A stretch of 64,000 nucleotides of DNA. Source: Macrothele yani. Taxonomy: Eukaryota; Arthropoda; Arachnida; Araneae; Macrothelidae. Of this stretch, positions 62,570 through 64,000 are shown piece after piece. Under the pieces are notes generated by a model, which was given only the letters and a program-made list of their open reading frames with translations, had not been told where the DNA came from and made no database searches. Numbering within the stretch: position 1 is the stretch's first letter; the number at the start of each line of letters is the position of its first letter. The position numbers and the translations under genes were made by a program. Location of the stretch: NCBI GenBank assembly GCA_039090855.1, contig CM077023.1, positions 85,969,127 through 86,033,126 on the forward strand, in the 5' to 3' direction.

Positions 62570-64000
62570 TCAGAGGAAATGCTATCCCACACTCACCAAC
62601 CCGCTTGGCCAGCGTGGTGAGTTATGGCCAAACACCTCCAAAATGACTCTACAACTTAAATCTTGGCCCTCAGTCTCCGGCAGCTGGAATGTACCTGGCC
62701 AAGGCAGCGGCCAGTGCGACATGAAGGCAGAGGGTGCTAAGAATCCCCGGAGGACCGGACTAGGCTGCCATTTGATGCTGACCTTGGCTACCTACAACGG
62801 ACGCTCCCTATCTTCTGATTCAAGGCTTCTTGAATTGGAAGAGGAACTACAAAGGATCAAGTGGGACATCGTCGGGCTGAGTGAGGTAAGGAGAAAAGGA
62901 GAAGATCTCATTGAACTGAAAAGTGGACATCTCTTCTATTATCGTGGGACAGATACTGGCAGAACTAGTGGTGTTGGATTTATAATAAACAAGAAACTGA
63001 AGGATAAAGTGGTAGAAGTTGAAAGTTCCTCTGACAGAGCTGCACGACTCGTTATCCAACTATCGAGAAGATACCAGGCTCAGATTATTCAAACTTATGC
63101 ACCCACCACAAGTCATCCTGAAGAAGAAATTGAAGAATTTTATGAGGAAATTCGTCATCTAAATAATAAAGGTAAGCAGCACTTGAAGATAATTATGGGA
63201 GATTTCAATGCAAAAATAGGGTAACGGCAACAGAATGAAACTTCAGTAGGTAAATTCGGTCACGGCAACAGAAACCAGCGTGGAAATACTCTCGTTGAGT
63301 TTGCAGAGGCAGAAGGATTTTTCATCTTGAATTCCTTTTTCAAGAAAAAGCCACACAGGAAATGGACATGGAGATATCCAATTGGGACGACAAGTGAAAT
63401 TGATTTTATTATGTGTAACAAAAAATTCGTCATCGAAGACTGCAGTGTGCTAAACAAGTTCAACACAGGTAGTGACCATAGATTGGTGAGATGTAAGATG
63501 CACCTCAACACTAAACTGGAACGTGGCAAGCTCATAAGACAAACAAAATGTATTGACATAACCAACCTTAAAAAACACCATAATACTTTCAAGTTGGAAC
63601 TGAAGAACAGATTCTCTGCTTTAGAAGGCCTAACATCGGAAGAAGTGGATATTTCTGAAGTTAACAGAAAAGTAACCAAAGCTCTTATGGAAACAGCAAC
63701 AAAATTAGCTGGGTCTAAGAACAAGTTGCATGTAAACAAATTATCAGGAAAAACCAAAATGTTGATGCAAAAAAGAAGAGAGATGAGGACAACTAAAGAA
63801 GATGTGACTTCCAAAGTGGAATATATAGAGCTATGCAAGACAGCACGAAAAAGTATCACTGAAGACGTAAGGAAATTCAACTGTGAGCTAGTGAGGAAAG
63901 CAATTGAAAACAACCAAAGCCTAAAGATAGCAAAGGGACATCTCAGTAAGGGAAGAAAACAGATTATGGCTCTGAGAAAAGAAGATGGTTCTATAACAAG
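62570..64000 (+). mobile_element. RTE-type LINE, 5' half, runs off the window
   Basis: The leader CACCAACCCGCTTGGCCAGC, GTGGTGAGTTATGGCC precedes a long frame with an endonuclease domain. The element continues past the window end, so its reverse transcriptase and 3' end are not seen. The 3' fragments at 40-41 kb and 54.8 kb are probably from the same or a related family. The left boundary is approximate. Confidence 0.85.
62643..64000 (+). pseudogene. RTE-type LINE ORF: apurinic endonuclease domain, one stop
   Basis: The frame is open from 62643 to the window end except for one TAA at 63222. The first ATG is at 62643. The ATG at 62775 (LTLATYNGRSLSS) lies at the usual start of the endonuclease fold and could equally be used. 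Endonuclease motifs are in order: IVGLSEVRRKG (catalytic Glu), GVGFIINKKL, IIQTYAPTT, MGDFNAKIG (Asp and Asn), then after the stop NSFFKKKPHRKWTWRYPIGT, EIDFIMCNKK and GSDHRLVRCK (Asp-His). The domain nicks target DNA to prime reverse transcription. A charged linker (KTKMLMQKRREMRTTK) follows. The stop falls just after the GDFNAKIG motif. Confidence 0.9.

Overview
The window is eukaryotic, animal DNA. It is AT-rich, has no operons and has almost no intact reading frames. It is dominated by transposon relics typical of large arthropod genomes: four Tc1/Tc3-like elements, a mariner, a FLYWCH-MULE, RTE-type LINEs and a tRNA-derived SINE. I favour an arthropod with a large, repeat-rich genome, but the species cannot be named from sequence alone. 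I find no host gene that I can identify. The window is probably intergenic or lies within a large intron.

Layout. From 0.8 to 5.5 kb there is a compound array of long inverted repeats (foldback-like) carrying a SINE with a clear target duplication. From 6.1 to 9.1 kb lie two decayed Tc1/Tc3 elements. From 9.6 to 14.4 kb there are two more foldback-like elements and several tandem repeats. From 14.9 to 18.2 kb there is a broken hypothetical reading frame, an old SINE and a moderately GC-rich patch. From 18.2 to 22.1 kb lies the cleanest foldback-like palindrome, followed by decayed satellite. From about 22 to 37 kb the DNA is strikingly poor in repeats and coding signal, with a GC-rich island near 25.5-26.0 kb. 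From 37 to 42 kb lie a SINE, a dispersed element, palindromic microsatellites and alternating inverted RTE LINE 3' ends. From 42.7 to 50 kb come a Tc1, duplicated and nested SINEs, a small foldback-like element and a mariner with a SINE inside it. From 53.1 to 56.8 kb a MULE with matching 8-9 bp target duplications carries a LINE tail and a nearly complete Tc1 inside it. From 58.7 to 60.4 kb lies another foldback-like element. From 62.6 kb to the window end lies the 5' half of an RTE-type LINE.

The most interesting signal is one dispersed family that ties many of these loci together. Its module is an array of 15-17 bp units, then GGCCACAAA, then a G-rich run, then TATAAARATTGC, then a conserved block. 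It usually occurs as inverted arms around 121-134 bp inner tandem repeats. The array unit differs between elements (CCAAATGTCCGG, CCAGTTCTCCGG, GGCAGTTTTCCT or GGATTTTTTTCC types). Within one element the left, right and outlying arrays share the same version. This looks like a foldback-type, non-autonomous mobile family whose arrays are homogenised element by element. No protein encoded in the window can be assigned to it.

The transposons do not act together as a system. Their nesting gives a relative order: MULE before RTE tail and Tc1, mariner before SINE, old SINE before its duplication before a young SINE, and foldback-like element before SINE.
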